64,000 nt of DNA. Source: Apostichopus japonicus. Lineage: Eukaryota; Echinodermata; Holothuroidea; Aspidochirotida; Stichopodidae. Shown in pieces: positions 1 to 11,611 of the stretch (position 1 is its first letter; each line of letters begins with the position of its first letter). The position numbers were made by a program, and so were the translations under genes. The stretch lies in the NCBI RefSeq assembly GCF_037975245.1, contig NC_092583.1:16578764-16642763 (forward strand), given 5' to 3'. Below the pieces are notes generated by a model. The model had not been told where the DNA came from, did no database searches, and saw only the letters and a program-made list of their open reading frames with translations.

Positions 1-293
1 CACACATACATACAAGAATCCCACTGTGTTATCAGCATGCTGAAAACAAAATGACAACTTTAGGGTAAGAAAGTTCCATAAACTAATTTCAATTCAACAA
101 GAAATTATTCAAACTGTATGTTTGTTGGACGCTAACATTTAAATCCTAGCAAGATCTTTTTGGAAGGAAGTATGAAATGTTAGACGGACAGTGATTTAAA
201 TTCTAGTCGGATCTCTATGGAAGCTGTATGAATGTCTGAGGGTAGCCTCAAAAAGGAAATCAACATTTTCCTAACATTCCTCTGTGGTCTTAC

Positions 294-3200
294 CTGCATA
301 GTACTATAAGAATCCGTAAAAAGTCTGTCATCTTGGAGAAACCTTCTGTGGTCTGTGACATTTGGTCAAAGGTCTCTTCACATGTCTTCAGCTCTTGTAA
401 CAAAACTTCAAGAAGATTGCTAGGCAGATCATCTAGTCCTGGACCAACTGGGGATGGTTTGCTTGAAAATAAACATCATAAAGAAATTTATTAGTCATAT
501 CTATGCAGTTCAACAATCACATAACTTAGTGCATAAGTACTATATATCCATAGCAAGTGCAAATTTCTCATAGCTTCCAGCTGGTCTTATATTTGTCTAT
601 CTCTAACATTAACAGTAAGTTGATCGAACTTAGGATACTATTTGTGTTTAAGGATTGTAGAGATGATTTAAAGCAGCCCCTTGTCAATACCAATAGATAC
701 TGTATGGGTAACTGTTAGTGCCTTGTAATTAGCATCACACAAAGGATGTATAATATCTCACGGAAGTCTGTCACTAAAGGCATCAAATATCAGCAATAAT
801 ATACACAGATTTATTTTTTATTTACTAATAAATGTAGCAAATATAGCCTGTTCCTTGCATAAAGAACAAGGGAGTAACAAATACATAATATGAAAGGAAG
901 CAGGACACTTCGCCCAACAACCATTTCGCCCAACTGCCATTTCGCCCAACCTTACCATTTCGCCCAACCAGCCTGGTCATTTCGCCCAACCAGCCTGGTC
1001 ATTTCGCCCAACCAGCCTGGTCAATTCGCCCAACCAGCCTGGTCATTTCGCCCAACCAGTCTGGTCATTTCGCCCAACCTTGATTAAATATGATATTTCA
1101 AAAGGAAACGTTCGGGAATTCCGAATATTAAGGAAACTTGAGGATTGATCAATGTGTTAGGGGTTAGGTTTGATAGTAAACGTTCGAATAATAAGGAATA
1201 TTAAGGAAACTTGAAGTCCTTTACTTTGTATAACTTTAGTAAGGAAACGTTCGGTTAATTTCAACGTTACAGGATACGAACCGAATATTAAGGAATCTTG
1301 AGGATGGATCAGTGTTTTAGGGGTTAGGTTTGATACAGTAAACGTTCGGGAATTGTTAACGTTACGGGATACGAACCGAGTATTGAGGAAACTTGAAGCC
1401 GTGGTTAAATTGATTACATATGTGATTACATATGTGGTTACATTGATAAAGTGGTTACATTGATTAAATATAGTAATTCAATATTACGGACGGGTTTTAT
1501 ATATTTTTTTTTCAATTTATCTATTTTTTTTTAGTTACCTAACCTTAGTAACCTAACCCAAAATAAATCAAATTGAAATAGTGGAATAGAAAAAGTAATA
1601 TTATTCTGACTGAATATTAGTAAAAATAAGGTTGGGCGAAATGACCAACACGGTTGGGCGAAATGACCATGCTGGTTGGGCGAAATGACCAACACGGTTG
1701 GGCGAAATGAACATGCTGGTTGGGCGAAATGACCAGGCTGGTTGGGCGAAATGACCAGGCTGGTTGGGCGAAATGGCAGTTGGGCGAAATGGTTGTTGGG
1801 CGAAGTGACTAGAAAGCATATGAAACATCACTTGTGCAGTACATTAAAAGCAATCTTCTTGAATCTCACACATAAATTATAAACATGTTCTGTGAAACTA
1901 TCAAGAGATGGATAGATCTGTCCTGAAGGCACACTAAAGTTGACTCTCTTGATTCATCACGTCCTACGTTATTATATAAAAGAAATCAAAAGAAGTCCTT
2001 TAAGGTTAATACCTGTGTGGCAGTAAACATTTCACTGCAAATCACACTAACATTTCCAGCTTCTTCAAGAAGGTGTTTAACTGAATTCCTGAGTTTCTTG
2101 GACTATTATCATTGAACAGTATCCTAGTATTGACATTACACAGCTGTACAAACATCTAAACCATGAACCAACAGGTCCTACTATGAAAGAAAGTAGTGAA
2201 CTTACCCATTTTTAACATGGTGGCAGTCCACATCAACCAATCCACCATACTTATGTAGAAAACAGCTTATGAAATCCTTCAAGTGTGATGGGTCATTCTG
2301 AAGAAATACAATGCAAAGGCAGGGTACTATTATTTTTTATCCTAAGACAGCTGTAAGAGTTATTTCAACTGCATTTGAATGAAAAATGATTCACAGTTAT
2401 GTTGAACAGAGTGTAATTTTGGACATCTTTTAACAAAATGGAATCATTTTTCTGTTTCAAAAACGTGTAGTAACTTTCGGGGTGGCAAAAATGGAGGGAG
2501 GAATTAGTGGGCGTGGCCTAGTAGATACTGTTACTCTTGTCCTTGATACACTTTAAATCCCATAATGTCTATCTGTGGTTCCCATATTTTATCTGATGGA
2601 AGAAAGGATGTCAAGTTGTTGGATCTGAGGAGAGGTAGCCAGATGGTTAAATCACTGTCAAGAATGTTTTTAGTACAACTATTGAAGCTACCCAAAAATC
2701 CGGATATTTTTTCAAAATTATATATACATGCACCCAAGGACTCTGAACATAAAAGAGGAAATCTGGACATATGGTAACCCTACTTTCATTTGTGTGAACA
2801 TATTCAAAGTATAATTACCGTTTACTTTGATATTTACAAAAGAATTATGACAGACTAGAATATATTTAACAGACAATCCAACATAATAAGTAAGTAATAT
2901 TTATATAGCGCATAATCAGCAAAGCTGCTCAAAGTGCTTTACAAAACAAATAGCCAAAAAAAAACCTAAATATTAAATATATTGAACCAATAAGGCATAA
3001 AATGTAAAAGCCTAATGCAACAATATGAAAAACACCTGTACTAAACGGTAGTGTGTCAGGGGCATTGGTTGGGTACAGGTTTTTTTTGAAAAACACAATT
3101 GCAAGACCATCCAGCAGAGTCCATGTGAGAAAAACCCAAAGGTATTTTGTAACATTTATGTTTATTCTTAAAAACATGTAAATCACTTCTTACTCCTTTT

Positions 3201-4065
3201 AGCAAATGACTTAATATTTCTTCATATTGCTTCAGAGGTGAACTGGCCATGAACCTGGAGGGCCAATATTGGTTTTGCATGTATTATTGACATCTTCAAT
3301 GTAACTCTTTAAACTATTCATAATAAAATGCATTGTTGACTGCACTTCTTGCTATGACAAAATATTTTCTTTGGCCTTCAAATGCTACCCCTAGACTTCA
3401 TGCACCAACTACATGATGGTCTTATATGTGAAAAACTTTGAATTAGCAAATTTCTAGTTTGGGTATTTTAAGACTAGAGCTTGGGATTTTCAATCAAAAT
3501 TTCAGGAACTGTTACCAGGATAATCTGTTTTGTTTCATCCCAAGGACATGTAATATTTCTTTAATGACACTTTGACCGCAAAAGTGATTATAATTGACTG
3601 TAGTTACAGCTCTGTGGAATTCAAATTGCTACTGTCACTGGTTCCTGTACCATGTCCTAAACTACAGAAACACCATTGTGAGCAACCTTAAACTTAAAGA
3701 TAAGATGGAAAACTTGGATGTTCAGAATAACCCATTAATTACGTCATATTTGGCCACTATAATGCATGCTAAAGTAAGATATAGTCACAATGCTTATTGA
3801 CAAAATTGATGATATGTTACAAGTCGAGCATTATTATATTTAGCATACTGTACAAGTTATACGCAAGCTACAGTGCAGTATCCTATATACAGCGTACAGT
3901 ACAGACAAATGTGCGGTAGGCGTAATATATTGGTGTTTCTAAAAATAGCACAAACTGAAAACAAACTGAACTTAGGCTAGGCCTAATCTACGTCTAAAGT
4001 AAAACATGGCTTACCGTTGCAGCGTAAAGCGCTAACGAATCTCGAATATCGTCTTCTTCATTCAT
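294..4065 (-). CDS. Unrecognised conserved-looking gene, first three coding exons (partial)
   Basis: Three minus-strand exons join in one frame: 4015-4065 (starts with ATG at 4065), 2206-2297 and 294-461. All junctions are GT-AG and the phases agree (0, then 2). The product begins MNEEDDIRDSLALYAA and continues with NDPSHLKDFISCFLHKYGG; the third exon has the leucine-rich helix LLEVLLQELKTCEETFDQM and FSKMTDFLRILIVLC. At least 103 residues are encoded before the gene runs off the left edge. The helical, leucine-rich pattern would suit a HEAT/ARM-like scaffold, but I do not recognise the family. It is divergent to the JMJD4 homologue, with 1.5 kb between the two start codons, so they may share a promoter. 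The consistent phases make a real gene likely; the function is unknown. Confidence 0.7.
906..1807. mobile_element. Foldback element with long inverted arms made of 22-bp subrepeats
   Basis: The left arm (906-1080) is a run of TTCGCCCAAC units, mostly at 22-bp spacing with the spacer CAGCCTGGTCAT. The right arm (about 1631-1807) is its inverted complement (GTTGGGCGAAAT). The outermost parts of both arms match base for base through the distinctive shorter spacers AACCATTT and TGCCATTT, beginning CACTTCGCCC. The 550-bp centre is AT-rich and has three diverged copies of a unit of about 120 bp containing AAACGTTCG and GGGGTTAGGTTTGAT. There is no coding capacity; open frames through the arms only read the repeat. 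No clear target-site duplication was seen. It lies in intron 2 of the flanking minus-strand gene. Confidence 0.85.
2886..2947. repeat. Dispersed repeat fragment of the TTTATATAGCGC / CAAAGTGCTTTACA type
   Basis: The stretch AATATTTATATAGCGC followed by GCTGCTCAAAGTGCTTTACA resembles a tail found in many interspersed repeats of marine invertebrates. This assignment is from memory of the motif; no alignment was possible. The stretch starts with TAAGTAAGTAA, a microsatellite-like junction similar to the one beside the retrotransposon tail at 60957. It is inside intron 1 of the partial minus-strand gene. Confidence 0.45.
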
Positions 4066-5581
4066 GGCTGATATTTAACATCATTTCTCATACACTCGGT
4101 TTAGCTTAACCTCGCAGTTTAAGCTTCGACAGGTTGTTTCCTGAATAGATCTCAACCCGTACCATGTACTATGTACCCTTTCAGCTGGCGAGGGTTTCAT
4201 ATGTCACTTGCTAGGATTACGTTATTATGCCCATATGTGACACAGATTCTTAATAGGCGCGCATGTAAACATCACTAGAAATAACCATAGTAGAGTTTAA
4301 GCTTCAAAATTAAAATCGACCTTTCTGTCGCTTTTTATAAGAGTTTAAATTCAAACAAGAGAAACATCATATAATTTATTATTTTTATCAAATAAATCAT
4401 TGCATATTTATTGTTGAGGAATCTTTTGAGATTTTTTTGGAATAGAACGAATCCTGTTTCGTTTTGATAGTGCTTTGCGGGGTAACACATTTACGTCTTA
4501 CATAAGCTATCTAGAATAGCTTCGATTATTAGAGAAAAACTATTAGCTTCGACAGCCGTGATTTTGCCAATGGGTGTGCATTTATCATCATACATTCGCT
4601 TAAACAAACGGCGATAATTCATAGATACGTTTCTCGATCTTCGACGATATGTAACACGATCGAGCTGACTGTTCCTGGAAGAAACCATAGTATAAGACGC
4701 AGTTAGATAAATTTCTCCACGCTGTCTCAGATTTGACGACCAAATTGACATGTAAATAAACATTTCGCAAAATTGTGCATGCCTGGTACTAGATGACATG
4801 TTCTCGTCTATTGCTGACCTTCAGTTGATCCGTGTAGTAACTGTACACTGTTTGATTGGAATAACATGAACTAATCCGACTATATGGTACTTCGAATTCG
4901 TAACAACGACTAAGTTCATTGCAAGGAACTAACATAGATTGAGGCCTGGATATTGATCTTGGCCGGAGGCTTTTTTCTCTATCATATCTCCATAGAAATT
5001 GAAGTAGTTCAATTTCTATGCATATCTCACAACTAGGCACGTACAGGTATGTAGCCTAACTAGTAAGAGTTATAGCTGTTTCCTCAATTAACAGTTAAGT
5101 TAAGCTAAATTAGCCCATCACCAAACTAAGGACGTAGCCTAATGAAGTGCAGATCATGCACTTGAAGCCAAATGCAGGGCCAAATCTCGTAAAATATGTG
5201 GACTAAGACCTATGCAACGTAAGGCAGCTAGGCATACCTTTTAATGTTGGTCTAAACAAGTTTTGATTGTCTGAACAGATCAATTCTCACTTCAGCATTA
5301 CAATTAATGCAAAGTTTACAGAAAGTGACTTGTCACCATCCAAATGTGATGCAAACTAATATTTTATTAGCATATTTTTCCATTTTAGTACATTACATAC
5401 CAAAGTGAAATCTTCAAAGAATGTAAAGACAACCCTCAGTGGTACAGGTTTGTTATGTATACACACATGAATGGGATTTCAGTAGGCATCATCTACCATT
5501 GCACTTCCAATTTATAGCTATTTTTTGGTTGACAAATGTTTCCTTTTCTTTCCTTAGACAATAATGCTTACAATTTGAGTA
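4066..5581. promoter_or_regulatory. Divergent promoter interval between the unknown gene and JMJD4
   Basis: The two genes are transcribed away from each other, and 1.5 kb separates their start codons. On the plus strand a probable 5' UTR donor is at 5048 (CGTACAG then GTATGT). It can pair with the acceptor at 5557 (TTCTTTCCTTAG) in front of the JMJD4 start, so transcription of JMJD4 probably begins upstream of about 5045. No clear TATA box was seen. Two minus-strand open frames (4491-4799 and 4789-5040) lie here and are discussed as a finding. Confidence 0.4.
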
Positions 5582-8500
5582 ATGAATTCTGCCAATCCAT
5601 TGGCAGTCCTGACGAAAGAGATAGCTTTGTCAAGTGAAAATAGCTCTTCAACTGAGAAGTTCCCCACTGATGGTACCGCATATGAAGGCATTGACAGAAT
5701 CTCTCGGCCAATCAGCTACGAGGACTTTTTTGAAAAGTACCTGCTGCAGAATAAACCTTGTATTTTTGGATCTTTCTTCACTGACAGTTGGCCCAGCAGA
5801 AAAGATTGGGTAGAAGATGATGGGTGCCATCCTGATTTTGAGTTCCTTAAAAGTCATTTTGGTAAGTGGAACTCTGTGTGTGAGTGGTAGAGATAATTAA
5901 TCTATATTTAATAGCTGATTTTGATCTTATTCTCTAGAAGGGATGGCAGCATGAAATCTGTCAATTGCTAATTATAATGCCCCACATGAAGTTTTGATAA
6001 TTTGGATCACATTGAATTGTTAGTATTTGATATATTTTATCTGCTGCCCTCACTTTTTGTCTGCAGTTACATGACTACATGTGAAGAAAACATTAAAAAT
6101 TAAATAAATCAGTGAGTTAGAGGTTATACAATTGTTTATTGTTCAAGCATGTTTGCATAAATTGTTTTTGTCAGGGGATGTGACTGTTCCTGTAGCAAAT
6201 TGTGAGAAGGTGCAGTACGATGCACAACCGAAAGAAGATATGACATTGAGGGACTATTTGGACTACTGGCAGAAACACATTAAACAGAATTATGAATCGG
6301 AGAAAGGATGTCTCTACATGAAGGACATGCACTTCACAAGGTATACAATCTACCTCATAAATCTATCAAAAAATTGGTGAAGGCAGTTTCACAACCCCAA
6401 GGCTTATACCCTGCCAGATTAATAACATTTTTAAAGAAAAGTCACCCCACGATAAAGCCTGGTCACGAAAAACCAAACTTCTTCATCCACTCTCAACCCC
6501 AGTCAACCTTACATGGAGACTGTAACTGTTTGATCATGATAATGTCAGGTCAAGTGGGTTCCTTGCAAGGGGATATATACTATGTACACCTGATCCTGGG
6601 TTGATGAACAATCTACAGTGTACCAGTGTACCAAGTTCGACCATATGAAGTCAGAAAATGAGTGGATTGTTTCAGGATGATACATCCAACTTAAAGGTTA
6701 CTTTAGTTGGCCACAGCTTGAGCTCACAACCTCATAGGTATTATCATGTTTTATCGCACTGCCTTTATCATATCGAACATAGCATAATTGGATTCTAGTC
6801 TTTGTAATCAGATGATGCATTGTAATAGTGAAAGATAATACAAAAATAGAAAAAGTAGTGACATGGTACTGCAAGCTGCCATTAATCTTAACTCAAATAT
6901 CCTAAGCTGTGTGGACCATGCAGGTGTGTAATTAACAATTATAACTTGAATTGCTGCACAAAATTGCTCAAATTCATACATAACATACAGAATAATGTTA
7001 AGGTATTTTATGATAAATGATAATGGTAAGGTTTATAATTATTAAAATGTTTGCACTAAATTAATTCTCTTTGTAGGTCAAATGTCTTCAGTAAGAAATG
7101 CAAATAATGTTTGTACTTTTCTTATTCACCTTTGGCAGAGATTGTTCATTTTACAATGCATACACAACCCTGGTTTATTTCTCATCTGATTGGCTGAATG
7201 AATTCTGGGATGCTCGTGCAGACTGCGATCAAGACGACTATCGGTTTGTTTACATGGGACCAAAAGGATCCTGGTAATAATAAACATTGTTTTATGTTTA
7301 ACATATTTGAACAAGTTTTGCATATAAATTAGCTGATAATCATAGGTCAAAGGTCAGAGCAATAGTGGTGTAGGCTCTTCAAGGATTTCAGAATGAGGGC
7401 ATTCTTCGACAGTATATTTAAACTCTAAATTCATTGAAAATATTATTTAAGCTGCAATTTCATTACCTTTTTTCTTTTTTGGGGAGCAAGAATGAGCCTT
7501 ACAAAGATGTTATCATTATTCTATTATTATTATTATTATTATTATGATTATGATTATTATTATTATTATGATTATACTAAGGAGGACTCAAGCCTTGAAG
7601 CTAAACAGGAAATGTGTAATATAACATACCATTTCTGATATACAAAACTCATTTCCTGGTTTGTTGTCTGCGGTCAATTGGGTAGGATAACAATATATGT
7701 GTGGGTGAGAAATTGCAGATACCTTTTTGGACATTCTTTAATGGAAGTTAAATCTTTTCTTGTAATCATTGTTACCATCCATCATAAATTTAATAGCAGT
7801 GCACTCATAATTTACCAAACACCCATATGGTTAAAAGTGGTTTTCTAAAAGTAATACTAATACCATAAATAGTACTTCTCAAATACAAGAAGTGGTAGCC
7901 CCTTTTTCCTTCCTCTCCATTTCGTATGCCTATCCTCTTCTTCCCCTCTCCTTAACCTTAACACCATGTGCCCTGGTTGTATCAGTTGCTGTTAAAGTAA
8001 ACCTTGGACTAGTTGATTATGCTAGGAACCAAAATGGCAATCCCTATAGCTAATTAACATAAATTTGGTGAAATCAAACTTGAAAAATGGGAAATGGAAA
8101 TTATGTTATTGGAGCTCTCACATATTTTTGGGGTCATGTTTCTCTTCTTCACCAGGACACCATTCCATGCTGATGTATTTAGGTCCTTCAGCTGGTCAGC
8201 AAATGTCTGCGGCAAGAAAAGATGGATTCTTGTTCCAGCCGGACAGGAGAAACATCTACAAGATCATCTAGGTAATTTACCCTATGATGTCACTTCCTGT
8301 GGTATCACTGACAATCGCAAAGGTGGTTTTAGTCAAGGAAAGTCCTACACCCCTATGGAAGTGGTGCAGTCTGTCGGTGAGGTCATATTTGTTCCATCTG
8401 GCTGGCACCACCAGGTGTTTAACATGGTAAGAACAATGACCTGGATTTAACCCATACACCTACTACAGATAGGATTACCCCCCCCCCCCCTCAATCACCC

Positions 8501-10284
8501 ATCTTTAATTTGTGGCAGTCTGATGAAAGGTCTTTTGTGGTTACTTGCATAGTGGTACAGTATGTAGATTTCAGTTGTAAGTTGACACTTCTTTGTTGGT
8601 ATTGATAACACTTTTTAAATAGTCACAAATTATTTGATATGTCATATTGTTTACCTAATTAGATAAGGACATAAACAATTTCAAGTTTATATTTTGTTTG
8701 TGTATTTTATTGTTCCTTTGTCCAGCACTATATCCTTCTCATGCCAGTGAGTATGTCATATTAATACTTCTTTGATACTCTCTGGGTTTTCTAAAGAGTT
8801 ACCGTCTGTTTTCTTTTCTTTCTTCATAGGAAGATACAATTTCCATCAACCATAACTGGTTCAACGGCACCAGCATTTCTCGATCTTTTGTGTTCCTGCA
8901 GAGCGAACTCAACAAAGTTCAGAAGTCTATTGATGATTGCAGAGACATGGATGGCTGGGAAAAACAATGCCAGGTTTGTTGAAGATATTGTATTGTAATT
9001 TCTTGAAATGGTTTTGCAATCCAAATCATAACAGTGAATTCAGTGTGGTAATGTTACTCGTTTTGTCTGTTATCTGGTGCAAGATGTATGAAGTTTATTT
9101 CATTAGACAATGCATTGAATTGCAACTTTATAATCTGATATTTATGTTGTGGAGGAAACATGATAACAGTTAGAGGGCCTGACATTTTGATGCTGGTAGG
9201 ATCATTTTCAAAGGCAAATCACAGTTTGCATTTGAAAAAGACACCAGGATCGAAACATCAAGCCCTCTAACTTTTTGGCGTTTTGCTGTAGATGAGCAGT
9301 TTGGTAACAGTATTTTCTTTCTACTTGTGTTGGAATGGAAATGAAAATTGAAGCAAAATATGGGAAAAAAATTATCTGACACTAATGACCTCTCAAGTCT
9401 TTATTCTTCTCTCTTGGTTCTAAGTTGGTTACTGTTCCGAAGTAAGCATTTCATAATAACGTTGTTAGCCTACAGCCGTAGAACCATGCATGCAGAGTGA
9501 CAAAGAATCAAGCCTTGTTGCAATTCAGGGATCCAAAGAAAAAAAAGGATTTATTTGAAAACAAAGAATTATTCTTACATACATACATTCTTATTTTCAT
9601 ATGACTTTGTCAATATTATCCATTTTATAATTTTACTGTTATCCTATTTTGCTTATTCAGCTCATTTTGAATGCATCGTCAGGGATGGATTATCAAGAAT
9701 TCTTTCAGCTTTTGGTCAGTGTTTCAAGGAGGAGGTTACAGGTCATCAGAGACGGCCTTGATGAAGTAATCAACTTACCAACTTCTGCTGCTTGTGTGCC
9801 ATGTCAAACAGACACTGGTGTAGATAGGGTTCGTGAGGCGGTGTCATGTGATCTGTCAGGTGACAAAAACTCATGTGAAGATGCTGATAAAAGGTTTACA
9901 TGTACAGCAGGAAATCACCAAAGTAACCCTGATGTTGAATGGAATGCCTTTGTTGAGACGCATAATGATGAAGGTACGAATACTCATGAACACATATCGC
10001 ATGACATTATTTCAGCTAAATTGCTGTGTGAGGACACAGAATTAAAGAGCAAAATTAAACATTTTGCAGAGACGGATGTTAGACATCGGGGACAATCTCT
10101 AACGTTCTGGCATGCAGTCTATGATCTTAGACAGGTCAAGAGCGTCTTGGAAGATCTTATTAAAGATCCAAATATTAACATGTTGGAAGTCAAATATCAA
10201 GATTTAGAGCCAATTAACTTAATAGACAAAATAACTAAAATGATATCTAAGTTAATTTCTATAAACTTGCCTGAGTTAGTTTAA
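5582..10284 (+). CDS. JMJD4: JMJD4 homologue, JmjC-domain 2-oxoglutarate oxygenase
   Basis: Six exons join in frame: 5582-5861, 6175-6340, 7139-7273, 8156-8426, 8830-8973 and 9661-10284, giving 539 residues. The start is the first ATG after a strong acceptor. Recognisable JMJD4 stretches are ISYEDFFEKYLLQNKPCIF near the N-terminus, WPSRKDW, YMGPKGSW, TPFHADV, KKRWILVP, VPSGWHHQVFN and INHNWFNG. By reading, the iron ligands are H198 and D200 (FHAD) and H279 (GWHHQV); KKRW probably holds the 2-oxoglutarate-binding lysine. Vertebrate JMJD4 hydroxylates a lysine in the translation termination factor eRF1; the same role is inferred here because the catalytic residues are intact. The last exon encodes about 207 residues. 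Its first part is alpha-helical and JMJD4-like; its middle is polar and low in similarity to anything I recall, so the protein is longer than the vertebrate form. It is divergent to the left-hand gene. Confidence 0.93.
7511..7575. repeat. (ATT)n microsatellite
   Basis: ATT units with a few GATT interruptions, in the JMJD4 intron between exons 3 and 4. Confidence 0.9.
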
Positions 10285-10357
10285 GAATTTTTATATCACT
10301 TTGATCTTTTTCATTATCTTTATACATATGAAGATGTTTGTAATGGTTGGTACCTGG

Positions 10358-10363
10358 AATAAA
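10358..10363 (+). terminator. Poly(A) signal of the JMJD4 gene
   Basis: AATAAA lies 74 bases after the JMJD4 stop codon. It is the first canonical signal downstream, so the 3' UTR is probably short. Confidence 0.6.
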
Positions 10364-11224
10364 TGGGATGGAAACAGACTCTGATATTGTTGTCAAGAAC
10401 ATATTAATTCACTTGTATCGTCAAGCAAGGGTGTAAACAACTACTATTTATACAATCCATACATGTCTAATTCTTATCTCTTGCCACATATATAGTTGCT
10501 TTGTACATTGTGTTCCTCTTGTTTTGTAGTTGATTCTTGATTTCCTGTGTTTATGTTTTGGTTTTATTGTGGGAAGCGATGGAGCAAAATAGATGATTAT
10601 TGTCTTGGCATAAATGAAGTTATTGTAGCTATTTCCATTTATTATAAAGTGTTTCAAACACTAGGGTACTTTCCATCATTTGCACTAACTTTACATTCAA
10701 CTGAGTAATACATATCTCCATAGCAACACCACAAAGTACTTGTTTTCAACTATACAAGTGCAATCCAATTTACAACATTTATTGAGTCTGGTCACTAAAC
10801 CTAGAAGAATGAATGTTAGAAAACAGTTTCTTACCACCAACATCAGTATAATAATAATATATAAAGCATTAAATATACCAAATTGTTGTTTATAGTGAAA
10901 TATGATACACATTATATTAAGCTAATGGGTGGATGATCAATATAGTTGACAAAAGAATGTCCATTAGTGTTGTGTACAATTTGACTACTTTATCAATTGA
11001 TATAAGTTAACCTTAACAAAAGCTTTGATAAATAAAAGTAATCAATAATATTCAAGGTTCTAATGATGTCTTGATTTATCTACGTAAGTTTGCCATTTGG
11101 AAATTATAGAGGATGCAATGGATAGGCCACTAAGTTACAGTATAGAGAGAGAGAGATACAAAGAGAAAGGGACTAATTCTAGTATGAAGCACTTGCAAAT
11201 AGCACATGTTAAATTCCTCTCAAT

Positions 11225-11403
11225 TCAAATAATTTCTTGCTGATATGGCCGACTTTGTTGACCATTGCTCTTCACATCCTTGTTGACAATTGACAATTCA
11301 TAATCCTGGACATTAAATATGAATCTAAGAGACTGACTTCGGTCAGCTTGCAGCTTTGATAAGCCAATGAGACCTATTCGCGAGTTCCTGCTTGCAGGAG
11401 GAT
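11225..11403 (-). CDS. Candidate alternative last exon of the lectin gene
   Basis: After a good acceptor (TGTATTTTAG) an open frame of 59 codons runs to TGA. Its entry phase (two leading bases) matches the exit phase of the C-type lectin exon at 12369-12770, so it could replace the PAN/apple exon as the final exon. The encoded tail contains DPPASRNSRIGLIGL and LRFIFNVQDYELSIVN and ends SRPYQQEII; it has no recognised domain or membrane segment. It could also be a chance open frame or the end of another minus-strand gene. Confidence 0.3.
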
Positions 11404-11611
11404 CTAAAATACAATACATGCATAAATGATTTTGATAAGGGTTTGGTCTCATTTACCGATTGACATAAGGAACGGTCAAAGTTGGAGGCCCAATACCCAC
11501 TCACTCTTTACTAATCCATTGTTTTTTATTATAGATAAATTAATTACAAAAGGTCACAAAATGTTAGCTATTCCTTAGAACAATCACATATGTATCAATC
11601 GTGTAATACTC

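Noticed and set aside
890-1087. Open frames with FRPTSLVISPNQPG peptides on both arms
   Set aside because: They only translate the 22-bp repeat of the foldback element.
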